A DNA stretch of 64,000 nucleotides from Halomonas sp. H10-9-1 (GTDB taxonomy: Bacteria; Pseudomonadota; Gammaproteobacteria; Pseudomonadales; Halomonadaceae). Shown here in pieces: positions 44,573 to 53,254 of the stretch; positions within the stretch are counted from its first letter, which is position 1, and every line of letters begins with the position of its first letter. Where the stretch lies: the NCBI RefSeq assembly GCF_040147005.1, contig NZ_JAMSHO010000001.1:124001-188000 (forward strand). The letters are read 5' to 3'. The position numbers and the translations under genes are program-made. The notes under the pieces were generated by a model. The model saw only the letters and a list, made by a program, of their open reading frames with translations, ran no database searches and was not told the DNA's origin.

Positions 44573-46131
44573 AGATTCGTTCCCAGGTAGGCATGGTCCT
44601 CAACCTCGACAAGTGCATCGGCTGCCACACCTGCTCGGTGACCTGCAAGAACGTCTGGACCAGCCGCGAGGGCGTCGAGTACGCCTGGTTCAACAACGTC
44701 GAGACCAAGCCCGGCATCGGCTATCCCAAGGAGTGGGAGAACCAGTCCAAGTGGAAGGGCGGCTGGATGCGTCGCAAGGATGGCAAGATCGAGCCGCGCA
44801 TCGGCGGCAAGTGGCGGGTGCTGGCGAACATCTTCGCCAACCCCGACCTGCCGGAGATCGACGACTACTACGAGCCGTTCACCTTCGATTACGAGCACCT
44901 GCACAGCGCCAAGCAGGGCGAGCACCAGCCCACCGCGCGGCCGCGTTCGCTGATCTCCGGCGAGCGCATGAAAAAGATCGAATGGGGCCCGAACTGGGAG
45001 GAGATCCTCGGCACCGAGTTCGCCAAGCGTCGCAAGGACATGAACTTCGAGAAGGTGCAGGCCGACATCTACGGCCAGTTCGAGAACACCTTCATGATGT
45101 ACCTGCCGCGCCTGTGCGAGCACTGCCTCAACCCGACCTGCGTGGCGAGCTGTCCCTCCGGCGCCATCTACAAGCGCGAGGAGGACGGCATCGTCCTGAT
45201 CGACCAGGACAAGTGCCGCGGCTGGCGGATGTGCATCTCCGGCTGCCCCTACAAGAAGATCTACTACAACTGGAAGACCGGGAAGTCCGAGAAGTGCATT
45301 TTCTGCTATCCGCGCATCGAGGCCGGCCAGCCCACCGTCTGCTCCGAGACCTGCGTGGGCCGCATCCGCTACCTCGGCGTGTTGCTGTATGACGCCGACC
45401 GCATCGAGGAGGTGGCCAGCTCCCCGGACGTGCGCGACCTCTACCATCGTCAGCGCGAGATCTTCCTGGATCCGCACGACCCGGAGGTGATCGCCCAGGC
45501 GAAGAAGGACGGCATCACCGACAACGTGCTCAAGGCCGCCCAGGAGAGCCCGGTCTACAAGCTGGCCATGGACTGGGGGCTGGCGCTGCCGCTGCACCCC
45601 GAGTACCGCACCCTGCCGATGGTCTGGTACGTGCCGCCGCTGTCGCCGATCCAGTCCGCCGCCGAGGCCGGCAAGGTCGAGTTCGACGGCGTGATGCCCA
45701 AGATCGAGTCGCTGCGCATCCCGGTGAAGTACCTGGCCAACATGCTCACCGCCGGCGAGGAGGCGCCCGTGGTGCTGGCGCTCAAGCGCCTGATGGCGAT
45801 GCGCCTCTACATGCGCGGCAAGCATGTGGAAGGCCAGGCCGACGCCTCGGTGCTGGAGGGCGTCGAGCTCACCGAGCAGCAGGTGGAGGACATGTACCGC
45901 TACCTGGCCATCGCCAACTACGAGGATCGCTTCGTGATCCCGACGAGCCACCGCGAGATGGCCACCGAGGCCTTCCCCGAGCGCGGCGGCTGCGGCTTCA
46001 CCTTCGGTGACGGCTGCCACGGTGACAGCAGCCAGAGCCTGTTCGGCGGTCGCAAGACCACCACCACCCTGGTCAAGCCGGTGGAGACCTTCGACCCGCA
46101 GGCCCAGAGCGAGGAGGCCCGTCATGGCTGA
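44569..46131 (+). CDS. narH: Respiratory nitrate reductase beta subunit
   Basis: A 520-residue iron-sulfur protein that relays electrons from NarI to NarG. It has four cysteine clusters: CIGCHTCSVTCKN, CEHCLNPTCVASCPSG, CRGWRMCISGCPYKK (Trp in the [3Fe-4S] position, as in other NarH) and CIFCYPRIEAGQPTVCSETC. It overlaps both narG (4 bp) and narJ (8 bp). Cytoplasmic and membrane-associated through NarI. Confidence 0.98.
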   Translation: MKIRSQVGMVLNLDKCIGCHTCSVTCKNVWTSREGVEYAWFNNVETKPGIGYPKEWENQSKWKGGWMRRKDGKIEPRIGGKWRVLANIFANPDLPEIDDYYEPFTFDYEHLHSAKQGEHQPTARPRSLISGERMKKIEWGPNWEEILGTEFAKRRKDMNFEKVQADIYGQFENTFMMYLPRLCEHCLNPTCVASCPSGAIYKREEDGIVLIDQDKCRGWRMCISGCPYKKIYYNWKTGKSEKCIFCYPRIEAGQPTVCSETCVGRIRYLGVLLYDADRIEEVASSPDVRDLYHRQREIFLDPHDPEVIAQAKKDGITDNVLKAAQESPVYKLAMDWGLALPLHPEYRTLPMVWYVPPLSPIQSAAEAGKVEFDGVMPKIESLRIPVKYLANMLTAGEEAPVVLALKRLMAMRLYMRGKHVEGQADASVLEGVELTEQQVEDMYRYLAIANYEDRFVIPTSHREMATEAFPERGGCGFTFGDGCHGDSSQSLFGGRKTTTTLVKPVETFDPQAQSEEARHG

Positions 46132-46906
46132 TGCCGCACAACAGTTGGAACCGGACGTCGGCATGCGCAGCCTGCGCGTGCTGGCCCGGCTGCTGGACTA
46201 CCCCAGCGAGGCGCTCCAGGCCGCCGCCCCGGAGATGATCGAGATCCTCGACGCGGAGCGCCGCCTCTCGGCGGCGGTGCGCGGCGCCCTGATGGAGTGG
46301 TGCCAGCGGATCCTGGAGGCCGACATCATGGACCTGCAGGCGGAGTACGTGGCGCTCTTCGACCGCGGCCGCAACACCTCGCTGCTGCTCTTCGAGCACG
46401 TCCACGGCGAGTCCCGCGACCGCGGCCAGGCGATGGTCGACCTGATGGCCGAGTATCGCGCCGCGGGCTTCGAGCTGGATGCCCACGAGCTGCCGGACTA
46501 CCTGCCGCTGTTCCTGGAGTACCTCTCCACCCGCGACGAGGCCGACATCGGCCGCTGGCTGGGCGAGATCCGCCACATCCTGGCGCTGCTCACCGCACGC
46601 CTCGAGGAGCGCGAGGCGGACCACGCCCTGGTGCCGCTGGCGTTGCTGGCGCTGATCGGCGCCGAGGAGGACGTCGCCCCCCTTCGCCAGACGGCGAAGG
46701 AGGAGGCACCCGACTACACCGCCGAGGCCCTGGACGAGGTGTGGGAGGAGGAGGCGGTGCGCTTCACCGCCGAGTCCGACCAGGACTGCGCCCTGCAGTC
46801 CGCCGAGGGGCGGCGGCTGGCCGAGCGCAAGCAGGCCGTGCCCAGCGACCCCGTCAAGATCATGCCCGGCAGCGGCCCGACCGACCGCACCGTGACCGAT
46901 CGCTAA
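46124..46906 (+). CDS. narJ: NarJ, nitrate reductase molybdenum cofactor assembly chaperone
   Basis: A 260-residue cytoplasmic chaperone that holds apo-NarGH during cofactor insertion. The start MADAAQQLEPDVGMRSLRVL is followed by LLDYPSEALQAA, YVALFDRGRNTSLLLFEHVH and LPDYLPLFLEYLS, the NarJ hallmark. The acidic C-terminus is longer than in E. coli NarJ. Start ATG 46124 lies inside narH, with GAGGAGG just upstream. Confidence 0.95.
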   Translation: MADAAQQLEPDVGMRSLRVLARLLDYPSEALQAAAPEMIEILDAERRLSAAVRGALMEWCQRILEADIMDLQAEYVALFDRGRNTSLLLFEHVHGESRDRGQAMVDLMAEYRAAGFELDAHELPDYLPLFLEYLSTRDEADIGRWLGEIRHILALLTARLEEREADHALVPLALLALIGAEEDVAPLRQTAKEEAPDYTAEALDEVWEEEAVRFTAESDQDCALQSAEGRRLAERKQAVPSDPVKIMPGSGPTDRTVTDR

Positions 46907-46918
46907 AGGAGACCCGTC

Positions 46919-47602
46919 ATGTTTAGCGAATACCTGCAACACCTGATCTACGGCTACTACCCGTATCTTGCCGGCACGGTGTTCCTGGTCGGCAGCCTGC
47001 TGCGCTACGACCATGGCCAGTACACCTGGAAGACCGGCTCGAGCCAGATGCTCTCCTCGAAGAACATGCGCCTGGCCAGCAACCTCTTCCATATCGGCAT
47101 CCTGGTGATCTTCTTCGGCCACCTGTTCGGCATGCTGACGCCGCACTGGGTCTACGCGCCCTTCCTGCATGCCGGCACCAAGCAGCTGCTGGCCATCGTG
47201 GTGGGCGGCATCGCCGGTGTCCTGTGCGTGATCGGCGGCGCCATGCTGCTGCATCGCCGCATCACCAACCCGCGGGTGCGCGCCTCCTCCAGCCTGATGG
47301 ACACCGTGATCCTGGGCCTGATCGTCTTCCAGGCGGCGCTGGGCCTGGTCACCGTCATCTTCTCCCTGGGCCACCTGGACGGCGAGATGATGCTGACGCT
47401 CTCCAGCTGGGCGCAGTCCATCGTCTTCTTCAGCGGCGGCGCGGCGGACTACATGGCGGAGGTCTCCTGGATCTACAAGATCCATATCTTCGTCGGTCTG
47501 ACCATCATCCTGCTGTTCCCCTTCTCGCGCCTGGTCCACGTGTGGAGCGTGCCCTTCGGCTACATCACGCGGCGCTACCAGGTCGTCCGCAAGCGGGGCT
47601 GA
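46919..47602 (+). CDS. narI: Respiratory nitrate reductase gamma subunit (cytochrome b)
   Basis: A 227-residue membrane subunit with five helices that oxidises quinol and feeds NarH. Haem histidines are in ASNLFHIGILVIFFGHLFGM and in YKIHIFVGLTIILLFPFSRL with LVHVWS. Length and FLVGSLLRYDHGQYTWK match NarI. AAAGGAG precedes the ATG. It is 12 bp behind narJ and 12 bp before the parvulin gene. Confidence 0.97.
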   Translation: MFSEYLQHLIYGYYPYLAGTVFLVGSLLRYDHGQYTWKTGSSQMLSSKNMRLASNLFHIGILVIFFGHLFGMLTPHWVYAPFLHAGTKQLLAIVVGGIAGVLCVIGGAMLLHRRITNPRVRASSSLMDTVILGLIVFQAALGLVTVIFSLGHLDGEMMLTLSSWAQSIVFFSGGAADYMAEVSWIYKIHIFVGLTIILLFPFSRLVHVWSVPFGYITRRYQVVRKRG

Positions 47603-47614
47603 GGAGTCATCACC

Positions 47615-48433
47615 ATGCAGAAAATCGATATCGAGATGATCCCGGGGGGCGCGAGCCCCCCTCCCATCCGGGTCGGCGAGGCCACGATCCCCGAGGCCGA
47701 CATCGCCCAGGAGATGCAGTACCACCCGGCGGACAGCGCCGGCAGCGCCCAGCTCAAGGCCGCCCGTGCCCTGGTGGTGCGCGAGCTGCTGCGCCAGCGC
47801 GCCGCCGCCCTGGGCCTGGCGGAGGCGGGCGCCGACCTCGACGAGGATGACGCCGCCATCGCCACCCTGCTGGAGCAGGAGCTGGACGTGCCCGAGCCCT
47901 CCGAGGAGGACTGCCGGCGCTTCCACGCCGCCCATGCCGAGCGCTTCAGCGAGCCGACCCGCCTCAAGGTGCGCCATATCCTGCTGCCTGCGGCGCCGGA
48001 CGACGCCGAGGCCCGGGACGCCGGCTACCGCCTGGGCGAGAAGCTCATCAAGCAGCTCGGCGAACACCCCGAGCGCTTCACCGAGTTCGCCCAGCGCCAC
48101 TCCGCCTGCCCCTCCAAGGACGAGGGCGGCGAGCTCGGCTGGCTGGCCCCGGGGCAGACCGTGGCCGAGCTCGACGGCGCCCTGCAGCACCTCCCCGAGG
48201 GGCTGCACGACCGCCCGCTCGCCTCCCGCTACGGCTGGCACGTGGTCAGCATCGACGCCCGCCAGGAGGGGCGCGAGCTGCCCTACGAGCAGGTCGCCGA
48301 GCATGTCCGCCACAGCCTGCGCGAGCAGTCGACCCGCCGCTCCCTGCGCCACTACCTGCTGGCACTGCAGGCCGAGATTGGCGTCGAGGGGATCAGTCTC
48401 GACGACGAAAGTGGCAGCGCCCTGATGCAGTAG
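47615..48433 (+). CDS. Parvulin-type peptidyl-prolyl isomerase in the nar operon
   Basis: A 272-residue protein without signal peptide. The parvulin domain (about 120-215) has RLKVRHILLPAA, FAQRHSACPSKDEGGELGWL and a RYGWHVVSID end. A GAGGAG ribosome site and a 12-bp gap to narI show it belongs to narGHJI. Similar isomerases follow narI in other gammaproteobacteria and may help fold cytoplasmic NarGH. The substrate is inferred from context only. Confidence 0.9.
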   Translation: MQKIDIEMIPGGASPPPIRVGEATIPEADIAQEMQYHPADSAGSAQLKAARALVVRELLRQRAAALGLAEAGADLDEDDAAIATLLEQELDVPEPSEEDCRRFHAAHAERFSEPTRLKVRHILLPAAPDDAEARDAGYRLGEKLIKQLGEHPERFTEFAQRHSACPSKDEGGELGWLAPGQTVAELDGALQHLPEGLHDRPLASRYGWHVVSIDARQEGRELPYEQVAEHVRHSLREQSTRRSLRHYLLALQAEIGVEGISLDDESGSALMQ

Positions 48434-48440
48434 CCGGATG

Positions 48441-48464
48441 AAGGGGGCCGCCTGGCCCCCTTTT
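48441..48464 (+). terminator. Rho-independent terminator after the nar operon
   Basis: AAGGGGGCC, loop GCCT, GGCCCCCTT is a 9-bp stem followed by a TTTT run. It lies 8 bp behind the parvulin stop codon. Confidence 0.9.
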
Positions 48465-48537
48465 CGGTGTTCTCGCCTTTTCCTTTCCTCGCCATTCATG
48501 CACCGCTCGCCCGCCGGCGGGCGGTGAGGAGGACCCC

Positions 48538-49131
48538 ATGGCTCACGTTCACGCCCATACCCCCTTCGCGCCCCTCGGTATCGCCGTGCTGACCGTCTCC
48601 GACACCCGCGGTTTCGACGAGGACGGCAGCGGCGACCTGCTCTCCGCGCGTCTCACCGAGGCCGGCCATGCCCTGGTCGAGCGACGCATCGTCCCCGACG
48701 ACGTCTACCGCATCCGTGCGGTGGTCTCGAAGTGGGTCGTGCGCGACGACATCCAAGTGGTACTGGTCAACGGCGGCACCGGCTTCACCCTCCGCGATAC
48801 CACCCCGGAGGCGCTGGCGCCGCTGTTCGACAAGGCCATCGACGGCTACGGCGAGTTGTTCCGCCAGCTCTCTTACCAGAGTATCGGCACCTCCACCGTG
48901 CAGTCCCGCGCCGTGGCCGGGTTGATCGACCGCACCCTGGTGTTCGCCATGCCCGGCTCGCCCAAGGCCTGCGCCACCGCCTGGGACGGCATCCTGGCCG
49001 AGCAGCTCGACGCCCGCACCCGCCCCTGCAACTTCGTGGCCATGGTGCTGCCCCAGGGCGCGCGCTGCGCCAGCCGCCAGCCCGCGACCTCGCCGCGCGA
49101 GGCGCAGGCCGGTGAGGAGGTCGACGCATGA
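48538..49131 (+). CDS. moaB: MoaB-type molybdenum cofactor protein
   Basis: A 197-residue MogA/MoaB-fold protein that adenylylates or binds molybdopterin. The motifs are LTVSDTRGFDEDGSGDLL, LVNGGTGFTLRDTTPEALAP and VFAMPGSPKACATAWDGIL. The C-terminal 30 residues (ARCASRQPATSPREAQ) extend beyond usual MoaB. It overlaps moeA by 4 bp. It sits next to narGHJI because NarG needs the cofactor. Confidence 0.93.
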   Translation: MAHVHAHTPFAPLGIAVLTVSDTRGFDEDGSGDLLSARLTEAGHALVERRIVPDDVYRIRAVVSKWVVRDDIQVVLVNGGTGFTLRDTTPEALAPLFDKAIDGYGELFRQLSYQSIGTSTVQSRAVAGLIDRTLVFAMPGSPKACATAWDGILAEQLDARTRPCNFVAMVLPQGARCASRQPATSPREAQAGEEVDA

Positions 49132-50378
49132 ACTGCGGCTGCGCGGAGGTCGTCACCCCCGGCCTGATCGACCTGTTCGCGGCGCGCGAGCGCATGGTCA
49201 TGGCCGGCCGGCCGGTGGCAGGGTGCGAGCGGGTGGCGCTGGGCGACGGCGAGGGTCGGGTGCTGGCGGAGGCGGTCGAGGCCGCCCTGGACCTGCCCGG
49301 CGTCGACAACAGCGCCATGGACGGCTATGCCCTGCGCGTCGACGGGCTCGGCCCCGAGGGGCTGCCGGTGGTGCAGCGCATCCCCGCCGGTGCCGGCGTG
49401 CTGCACCTGCCGGAGGGCGGCTGCGCGCGCATCTTCACGGGTGCTCCGGTGCCGCTGGGCGCCGACGCCGTGGTGCCCCAGGAGAAGGTGCGCCTCGACG
49501 CCACGGGCCGTGTTCACGTCGACGGCGAGCTGCCGCGTGGCGCCAACATCCGCCGCCGGGGCGAGGAGAGCCGCGCCGGCACGCCGTTGCTGCCCGCCGG
49601 CACGCGCCTCGAGGCCGCCGCCATCGCACTGCTGGCCAGCCACGGCATCGCCGAGGTGACGGTGCACCGCCGGGTCCGGGTGGCGCTGTTCTCCACCGGC
49701 GACGAGCTGATCGAGCCGGGCGCGACCCGCGCGCCGGGCCAAGTCTTCGACAGCAACCGCGCCATGCTCAAGGCGCTGATGGGCCAGCCGGGCGTCGAGG
49801 TGCTGGACCTGGGGGTGGTTCTCGACGATCCCCTTGATCTGCATCAGGCCCTTGGCCGGGCCCGCGACGAGGCCGATCTGGTAGTCTGTAGCGGCGGCGT
49901 GTCGGTGGGCGAGGAGGATCACGTGCGCCCCGCCATCGAGCGGCTGGGCGGCATCGCCTTCCATGGCGTGGGCATCAAGCCCGGCAAGCCCTTCGCGCTG
50001 GGCTACCTGGGCGACTCGCTTGCCACCGGCATCCCGCTGATCGCCCTGCCCGGCAACCCGGTGGCCTCGCTGGTGGGCTGGCAGTTCCTGGCCCTGCCGC
50101 TGCTGCAGGGTCGCCAGGGCATGGTGCCCGCGGCACTCGAGCGCTTTGCGGTCACCGCCGGCTTCTCCCGGCGCGGCCCGCGCGGGCGCCGCGAGCTGCT
50201 GCGGGTGGTGATCGACTGGCAAACGGGCGAGCCGGTGGCGCGGCTGGCCGGCGGCCAGGGGTCGCACATGCTGAGTGCCGCCAGCCAGGCCCATGGCTAC
50301 CTGCTGGTGGATGCCGATACCGATGTGGAGGAAGGCCATGTCTATGGATACTGCCCAGCCGCCCAGTTCGGCCGCTGA
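49128..50378 (+). CDS. moeA: MoeA, molybdopterin molybdenumtransferase
   Basis: A 416-residue enzyme that inserts molybdate into adenylylated molybdopterin. Landmarks are LPGVDNSAMDGYALRV (about 53), RRRGEESRAGTPLLP, VFDSNRAMLKAL, VVCSGGVSVGEEDHV and ALPGNPVASLVGWQFL. The domain order is that of standard MoeA. It overlaps the dnr gene by 41 bp, so the regulator is translated from within its 3' end. Confidence 0.95.
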   Translation: MNCGCAEVVTPGLIDLFAARERMVMAGRPVAGCERVALGDGEGRVLAEAVEAALDLPGVDNSAMDGYALRVDGLGPEGLPVVQRIPAGAGVLHLPEGGCARIFTGAPVPLGADAVVPQEKVRLDATGRVHVDGELPRGANIRRRGEESRAGTPLLPAGTRLEAAAIALLASHGIAEVTVHRRVRVALFSTGDELIEPGATRAPGQVFDSNRAMLKALMGQPGVEVLDLGVVLDDPLDLHQALGRARDEADLVVCSGGVSVGEEDHVRPAIERLGGIAFHGVGIKPGKPFALGYLGDSLATGIPLIALPGNPVASLVGWQFLALPLLQGRQGMVPAALERFAVTAGFSRRGPRGRRELLRVVIDWQTGEPVARLAGGQGSHMLSAASQAHGYLLVDADTDVEEGHVYGYCPAAQFGR

Positions 50379-51081
50379 CCTGCTGTTCAAGCCCCGCCAG
50401 CTGCGCGAGCTGGTGCGCGGGGTGCCTTGGCTGGGCGCGCTCTCCGACGACGAGGTCGAGGCGCTGCTGGAGGACTGCGAGCCGCGCACCCTGGCCAGCC
50501 GCGAGTGGCTGTTCCGCCAGGACACCCCGGCGCGCTGGCTGCATATCGTCATCAGCGGCGCGGTGCGCCTGGTGCGCAGCGCCGGCGACGGCCGCCTGGC
50601 CACCATCCGCTGCGTGGAGCGCGGCGGCACCCTGGGCGAGCTGAGCATGGTCTCCCGGGAGGGCATCTACCTCTACTCCTCCGAGGCGCTGCGCCGCACC
50701 CATGTGCTGTCGATCCCCGCCGAGCGCTGCCGCGAGGCCATGGACCGCCACCCCGAGTGCCGCGCCGAGTTCATGAGCCGCCTGGCCCTGGAGCTCACTG
50801 ACCGCCTCGAGGATCTCGCCCTGCTCACCCAGGGGGATGCCATGTCGCGGCTGGTCAGCTACATCCTGCGCCAGCTGCCCGCCGGGCGCGGCAAGGAGCC
50901 CCGGGTAGTGCGCCTGACCATTCCCAAGCGTTGGCTGGCCGCCCAGCTGGCGATGACCCCGGAGACCCTCTCGCGGCTGCTGGCCAGGCTCCGCGACAGC
51001 GGCGCCATCAACATCGATCGCCAGCGGCTGGTGGTGCTCGATGAGCAGAAGATGCGCGACCTGATGATGACCGATGACTGA
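50338..51081 (+). CDS. dnr: DNR/FNR-type Crp-family transcriptional regulator
   Basis: A 247-residue Crp/Fnr protein. ATG 50338 follows GGAGGAAGG inside moeA. The N-terminal cNMP-like barrel has WLHIVISGAVRLVRSAGDGR; there is no N-terminal cysteine cluster of FNR, so an oxygen-labile 4Fe-4S is unlikely and NO sensing through haem, as in DNR, fits better. The recognition helix is TPETLSRLLARLR, with Glu209, Ser212 and Arg213, the same residues that read TTGAT in FNR. TTGAT boxes at nir, nor, nnrS and narK are its likely targets. It is the last gene of moaB-moeA-dnr. Confidence 0.92.
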   Translation: MSMDTAQPPSSAADLLFKPRQLRELVRGVPWLGALSDDEVEALLEDCEPRTLASREWLFRQDTPARWLHIVISGAVRLVRSAGDGRLATIRCVERGGTLGELSMVSREGIYLYSSEALRRTHVLSIPAERCREAMDRHPECRAEFMSRLALELTDRLEDLALLTQGDAMSRLVSYILRQLPAGRGKEPRVVRLTIPKRWLAAQLAMTPETLSRLLARLRDSGAINIDRQRLVVLDEQKMRDLMMTDD

Positions 51082-51468
51082 TGGAACAGTGGCAGCTAGC
51101 TTATAAGATTTATGGTTCCGAGTGAGTTGTCCCCGTCGCCAATATTGGCGAGATCAGGGAGGGCGTTGCATGGTTGTCTTGCTACGCCAGGCGTGTGGCT
51201 GTTATCGAAATAAGTGTGCGTGTTTAGTGGCGCCTGGTGAGTTTTCGCAAGATGCCATCCTGTGTCTTTACGCGCCGATTCGGAAGTTGATTATACGCTG
51301 GCGGCCGGGGTGCTCCGTGTCCAACGTCCGAAGGAGGTCGAGGATGGCAGTCACGAATCTATCGGTCGCGTACGTATACGTCGGTAGCGCCCCAGTGACA
51401 TTGATGTGCCGATAGCCTGTTATCATGGGCAGGAATTCGCCTGCCCATGCCCAGCTGGAAGCCCCGAT
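51082..51468. other. Gene-free region before cobT
   Basis: This 387-bp gap is AT-richer than its surroundings. I find no supported gene; a 97-codon plus-strand frame at 51122-51415 shows no family, ribosome site or codon pattern. CCAGGCG (51187-51193) can pair with CGCCTGG (51231-51237). A perfect hairpin TGGGCAGG, loop AATTCG, CCTGCCCA lies at 51426-51447, 21 bp before the cobT start codon. A structured leader or the cobT promoter is likely. The B12 riboswitch motifs seen at 56709 are not present. Confidence 0.6.
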
Positions 51469-52539
51469 ATGCTCAATGAAGTCCTCGCCGCCTTGTGTCC
51501 GGCCGATCGCTCCATCGCCGCGACCGTTACCGCTCGCCTGGACAGCCTTACCAAGCCGGTGGGTAGCCTCGGCCGCCTGGAGTCCCTCGCCGTGACGCTG
51601 GCCACACAGACCGGCGAGGCTTTTCCGAGCGTGTCGCCGCCCGGCGTGCTGGTGTTCGCCGCCGACCACGGTGTGGTCGCCGAGGGGGTCTCCGCCTTTC
51701 CCCAGGATGTCACCGCACAAATGGTGGCAAACTTCGTGACCGGCGGCGCCGGCATCAATGTCTTCGCTCGTCAGATCGATGCCCGTCTCGAGGTGATCGA
51801 CGTGGGGGTGGCAGCCGAGCTTGGTGGCGAAGGGGTGGTGGACGAGAAGGTGCGGCTGGGCACCGCCAACATGGCCGAGGCGGACGCCATGAGCCGCGCT
51901 GAGGCCGTGGCGGCCCTCGAGGCGGGCATGCGTGCCGCCGAGCGAGCCATTGACGCCGGATGTCGCTGTCTGATCGTAGGCGAGATGGGCATCGCCAATA
52001 CTACCGCGAGCAGTGCACTGCTCGCGGCCTTCACCGATGTTCCGGTGGCCAGCCTGATCGGGCGGGGTGCCGGCATTGCCGAGAGCCGCCTGGCCCATAA
52101 GCAGGCGGTCATCGAGCGTGCCCTGATGGCGCGCGCCCCGGATCGCGATGATCCCCTCGACGTGCTCGCCAAGCTGGGAGGCCTGGAGATCGCGGCCATG
52201 GCCGGCGCCTACCTGGGCGGGGCGGCGCGCCGCGTGCCGCTGTTGGTCGATGGCTTCATCGCCACGGTGGCGGCGCTCGCTGCCTGCCGGCTCAGCCCCG
52301 CCGCGCGGGACTACCTGATCTTTGCTCACCTCTCTCACGAACCGGGGCATGTGCATGCGCTCGCCGCGCTCGATGCCCAGCCGCTGCTCGACCTGGGGCT
52401 GTGCCTGGGTGAGGGTACGGGGGCAGCGCTTGCCTTCCCGCTGCTGGAATCGGCCACGCGCATGCTCGCCGAGATGGCGACCTTCGACAGCGCCGGTATC
52501 ACCGCCGGCAATGTCGGCAATGTCGATAGCGTCGGCTGA
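51469..52539 (+). CDS. cobT: CobT, nicotinate-nucleotide--dimethylbenzimidazole phosphoribosyltransferase
   Basis: A 356-residue enzyme that makes alpha-ribazole phosphate for the lower ligand of cobalamin. LDSLTKPVGSLGRLESLAVT at the start, FAADHGVVAEGVSAFPQDVT, GEMGIANTTASSALLA and the catalytic Glu in LGEGTGAALAFPLLE are all kept. ATG 51469 heads an almost gapless salvage operon cobT-cbiZ-cobD-cobU-cobS-cobC. Its neighbours use the same codon style. Confidence 0.95.
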   Translation: MLNEVLAALCPADRSIAATVTARLDSLTKPVGSLGRLESLAVTLATQTGEAFPSVSPPGVLVFAADHGVVAEGVSAFPQDVTAQMVANFVTGGAGINVFARQIDARLEVIDVGVAAELGGEGVVDEKVRLGTANMAEADAMSRAEAVAALEAGMRAAERAIDAGCRCLIVGEMGIANTTASSALLAAFTDVPVASLIGRGAGIAESRLAHKQAVIERALMARAPDRDDPLDVLAKLGGLEIAAMAGAYLGGAARRVPLLVDGFIATVAALAACRLSPAARDYLIFAHLSHEPGHVHALAALDAQPLLDLGLCLGEGTGAALAFPLLESATRMLAEMATFDSAGITAGNVGNVDSVG

Positions 52540-52543
52540 GAGT

Positions 52544-53254
52544 ATGGCGCAGGCGATGACCGCAGCGAGGCGGCAAGGGCCCTACCTGGGCGAGCGTATC
52601 GTCCTCGAGGGCGATGCGCGGTGCCTGCATTTCCGCTCGGCGCGGCCGCTGCGCACGGTGAGCAGCGCCTTGGTCGGCGGCGGACTCGGTTGGGCGCGCC
52701 ACTTCTGCAATTTCCACGTCAGCAAGGACTATGCCGGCCATGACCCCGTGGCAGACCTGCATGCCTGGCTGGCAGCGCGTGAGTTGGCTCCGGGGGAGAG
52801 CGTGGCCATGATGACCGCGGTGCGCCTGGCGGAGCTCACGGTGGTGGAGGCGCGTGTCTCCGGCATCTCGCTGACGGTGGCGGTGACCGCCGGGGTGGGC
52901 AATGCGGTGGACATCACCGCGCCGCTTGCCGGCGACCCGCGTCCGGTCGTTGGCACCATCAACACCCTGGTCTTCCTCGACGCCCATCTGACCGACGGTG
53001 CCCTGGTCAATGCCTGCCTCTCGGTGAGCGAAGCCAAGGTGCGTGCCCTGGCCGAGTGCGGCGTGCGCGACCCCCATACCGCCAGCCCGGCGACCGGCAC
53101 CTCCACCGACTGCCTGGCCATAGCCGCCACCCAGCGAGGGGTGGCCACTCCCTATGCCGGCTCCGCCACGGGGCTGGGACGCGCCCTGGGCCGAGCGGTG
53201 TTCGAGGCGACCTGCCAGGCACTCGGGCCGGCGGGCCAAGAGGGATTGACATGA
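52544..53254 (+). CDS. cbiZ: CbiZ, adenosylcobinamide amidohydrolase
   Basis: A 236-residue enzyme that removes the aminopropanol arm of adenosylcobinamide to give adenosylcobyric acid. It thereby salvages pseudo-cobamides or incomplete corrinoids. Family landmarks are SALVGGGLGWARHFCNFHVS, AVTAGVGNAVDI, GTINTLVFLDAHLTDGALVN and ATGTSTDCLAIAA. The start at 52544 follows the cobT stop by 4 bp; 52556 is an alternative. CbiZ needs CbiB to re-amidate, and no cbiB is in this window. Confidence 0.88.
   Translation: MAQAMTAARRQGPYLGERIVLEGDARCLHFRSARPLRTVSSALVGGGLGWARHFCNFHVSKDYAGHDPVADLHAWLAARELAPGESVAMMTAVRLAELTVVEARVSGISLTVAVTAGVGNAVDITAPLAGDPRPVVGTINTLVFLDAHLTDGALVNACLSVSEAKVRALAECGVRDPHTASPATGTSTDCLAIAATQRGVATPYAGSATGLGRALGRAVFEATCQALGPAGQEGLT

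Noticed and set aside
51122..51415. A 97-codon frame before cobT
   Set aside because: No ribosome site, no family, unusual residue composition. It lies in an AT-richer gap that looks regulatory.
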